A stretch of DNA of 8,027 nt, taken from Paracoccaceae bacterium. Its GTDB lineage: Bacteria; Pseudomonadota; Alphaproteobacteria; Rhodobacterales; Rhodobacteraceae. The notes below the pieces were generated by a model. The model did no database searches, was not told the origin of the DNA, and worked only from the letters and a program-made list of their open reading frames with translations. The position numbers and the translations under genes are program-made. This document shows positions 6,881 through 8,027 of the stretch, piece by piece. The DNA lies in assembly GCA_009922885.1 (NCBI GenBank), contig RFUP01000092.1, forward strand, positions 1-8,027. Direction: 5' to 3'. Every line of letters begins with the position of its first letter. Position 1 is the stretch's first letter.

Positions 6881-7927
6881 ATGTTCTTCGCATCCGACAA
6901 TGGCGGCCCCGTCCATCCGCAGATCATGGCCGCCCTTGCCCGCGCCAACGACGGCTACGCCTCGGGCTACGGCAATGACGACCTCACGCATAAAGCCCAA
7001 GAAATGGTGCGCGACGCCTTCGAGGCCCCCGACGCCATGGTGCATTTCGTGGCCACGGGCACAGCGGCCAATGCCCTTGCACTCGCCTGCTTCTGCCCGC
7101 CTTGGGGCACTGTTTTCTGCGCGCCCGTCGCCCATATCCAGGAAGACGAGTGCAACGCGCCGGAATTCTACGCGGGCGGCAATAAACTCACCCTCGTTCC
7201 CGGTTCCGACAAGATGACCCCCGAAGCCCTCCGCGCCACCATCGCCGCCGAGGAAAGCCGGGGCGTGCACGGGCCAGCGCGCGGCCCCGTCTCGATCACC
7301 CAGGTCACCGAACGCGGCCATGTCTATTCGCTGGCCGAATTGAAAGCGCTCGTCGATGTGGCGAAATCCTTCGGCCTGCCCGTGCATCTCGACGGCGCCC
7401 GCTTCGCCAATGCCATGGTTGCACTTGGCTGCACCCCGGCCGAAATGACGTGGAAACTCGGGATCGACGCGGTCTCCTTTGGCGGCACAAAGAACGGCTG
7501 CATGGGCGTCGAAGCCGTGGTGATCTTCGACCGTTCGAAGACTATGGAATTCGAATACCGCCGCAAACGCGGCGCGCATCTCTTCTCGAAACACCGCTAT
7601 CTCGCCGCCCAGATGGAGGGCTATCTGCAAGATGGCCTCTGGATGGATCTTGCTCGCACCGCCAATGCCCGCATGGCGCGGTTGGCCCAAGGCCTCGCGG
7701 GGATTAATGGCGTCGAGTTCACCTCTGAGCCCCACGCCAATATGCTCTTCCCGCGCCTCCCCCGCGCCATGCACCGCCGCCTGATGGCCGAGGGCGCCTA
7801 TTACTACCTCTATGACGGCGAGTTGGATGGCGGTCCGGAAGACGCGCTGATCAAATGCCGCCTCGTCTGCGACTGGTCGGTCACTGAGGCCACCATCGAC
7901 CGTTTCATCGCCGTGGCCAAAGGCTGA
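6881..7927 (+). CDS. Threonine aldolase family PLP-dependent enzyme (low-specificity L-threonine aldolase-like)
   Basis: Fold-type I PLP enzyme of the beta-eliminating lyase/threonine aldolase family. It is expected to cleave L-threonine or L-allo-threonine (and other beta-hydroxy amino acids) to glycine and an aldehyde in the cytoplasm. The 348-residue product has ATGTAANALAL (58-68) in the cofactor phosphate-binding region and His85 at the place of the ring-stacking histidine (AHIQEDE, 84-90). VHLDGARFANA (168-178) supplies Asp171 and Arg174, and SFGGTKNG (199-206) holds Lys204, the likely Schiff-base lysine. Length is typical. The start at 6881 has AGGAGA 6 bases upstream. Without a biochemical relative the stereo- and substrate preference cannot be stated, so no symbol is given; ltaE would be the usual name. 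It lies between ycgN and a Rossmann-fold oxidoreductase with short gaps, consistent with one operon. Confidence 0.92.
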   Translation: MFFASDNGGPVHPQIMAALARANDGYASGYGNDDLTHKAQEMVRDAFEAPDAMVHFVATGTAANALALACFCPPWGTVFCAPVAHIQEDECNAPEFYAGGNKLTLVPGSDKMTPEALRATIAAEESRGVHGPARGPVSITQVTERGHVYSLAELKALVDVAKSFGLPVHLDGARFANAMVALGCTPAEMTWKLGIDAVSFGGTKNGCMGVEAVVIFDRSKTMEFEYRRKRGAHLFSKHRYLAAQMEGYLQDGLWMDLARTANARMARLAQGLAGINGVEFTSEPHANMLFPRLPRAMHRRLMAEGAYYYLYDGELDGGPEDALIKCRLVCDWSVTEATIDRFIAVAKG

Positions 7928-7936
7928 GGGAAAACC

Positions 7937-8027
7937 ATGACCAAACGCGTCGCCATCATCGGCCTCGGCATCATGGGCCGCCGCATGCTCGAAAACATGC
8001 TCCGCCATCCGGAGTATGGCGTGGTCG
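7937..8027 (+). CDS. N-terminal fragment of a Rossmann-fold NAD(P)-dependent oxidoreductase (probably Gfo/Idh/MocA family)
   Basis: Only the first 30 codons are inside the window; the gene runs off the right edge. They encode a beta strand and dinucleotide-binding loop, VAIIGLGIMG (5-14), followed by RRMLENMLRHPEY. The GxGxxG loop is clear. The RHPEY continuation is more like Gfo/Idh/MocA sugar-type dehydrogenases than 3-hydroxyisobutyrate dehydrogenases, which share GLGxMG, but 30 residues cannot settle it. GAGGG, overlapping the stop of the preceding gene, is 6 bases before the ATG, and the gap is 9 bp, so cotranscription with the aldolase gene is very likely. Confidence 0.75.
   Translation, partial: MTKRVAIIGLGIMGRRMLENMLRHPEYGVV

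Noticed and set aside
6437..8008. Minus-strand open frame of 523 codons, Ala/Gly/His/Glu-rich, spanning ycgN, the aldolase gene and the start of the oxidoreductase.
   Set aside because: It runs antisense to three well-supported genes and shows no family motif; it is a GC-bias shadow.

Overview
The window reads as chromosomal DNA of a GC-rich alphaproteobacterium, most likely a member of the Rhodobacterales (Roseobacter/Rhodobacter group). This is inferred from gene content and codon style: a LolD with the alphaproteobacterial-looking APSGAGKS Walker A, a single LolC/E-type permease, and an RTX-repeat protein with a short hydrophobic N terminus. No tRNA, rRNA, CRISPR array, insertion sequence, integrase or phage gene was found.

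Layout. Five genes lie on the minus strand and, in transcription order (right to left), are lolC (6292-5003), lolD (5010-4327), an RTX nonapeptide-repeat protein (4239-3175), an Ldh_2-family oxidoreductase (3119-2142) and a YgiQ-type radical SAM protein (2040-25). Three genes lie on the plus strand: a YcgN-like cysteine-cluster protein (6395-6856), a threonine aldolase-family PLP enzyme (6881-7927) and the first 30 codons of a Rossmann-fold oxidoreductase (7937 onward, cut by the window edge). The two groups diverge from a 102-bp region at 6293-6394. Coding density is very high and no gene-free stretch exceeds about 100 bp.

How the genes work together. lolC and lolD overlap by 8 bp and form the inner-membrane ABC machine that releases outer-membrane lipoproteins. 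The next three minus-strand genes are separated by 87, 55 and 101 bp. Candidate promoters with 17-bp spacers can be read before lolC, the Ldh_2 gene and ygiQ, so they may be separate transcription units. On the plus strand the gaps are 24 and 9 bp, suggesting one operon of ycgN, threonine aldolase and the partial oxidoreductase.

No clearly new multi-gene system is visible. The observations most worth a second look are: the Ldh_2 enzyme, in which the family's Ser-His-Gly...Arg active-site motif reads Ile-Cys-Gly...Tyr; the RTX protein, which pairs a hydrophobic N terminus with 22 contiguous repeats and no type I secretion genes nearby; and a well-placed Shine-Dalgarno/ATG in the wrong frame just upstream of lolC, which competes with a promoter reading of the same bases.
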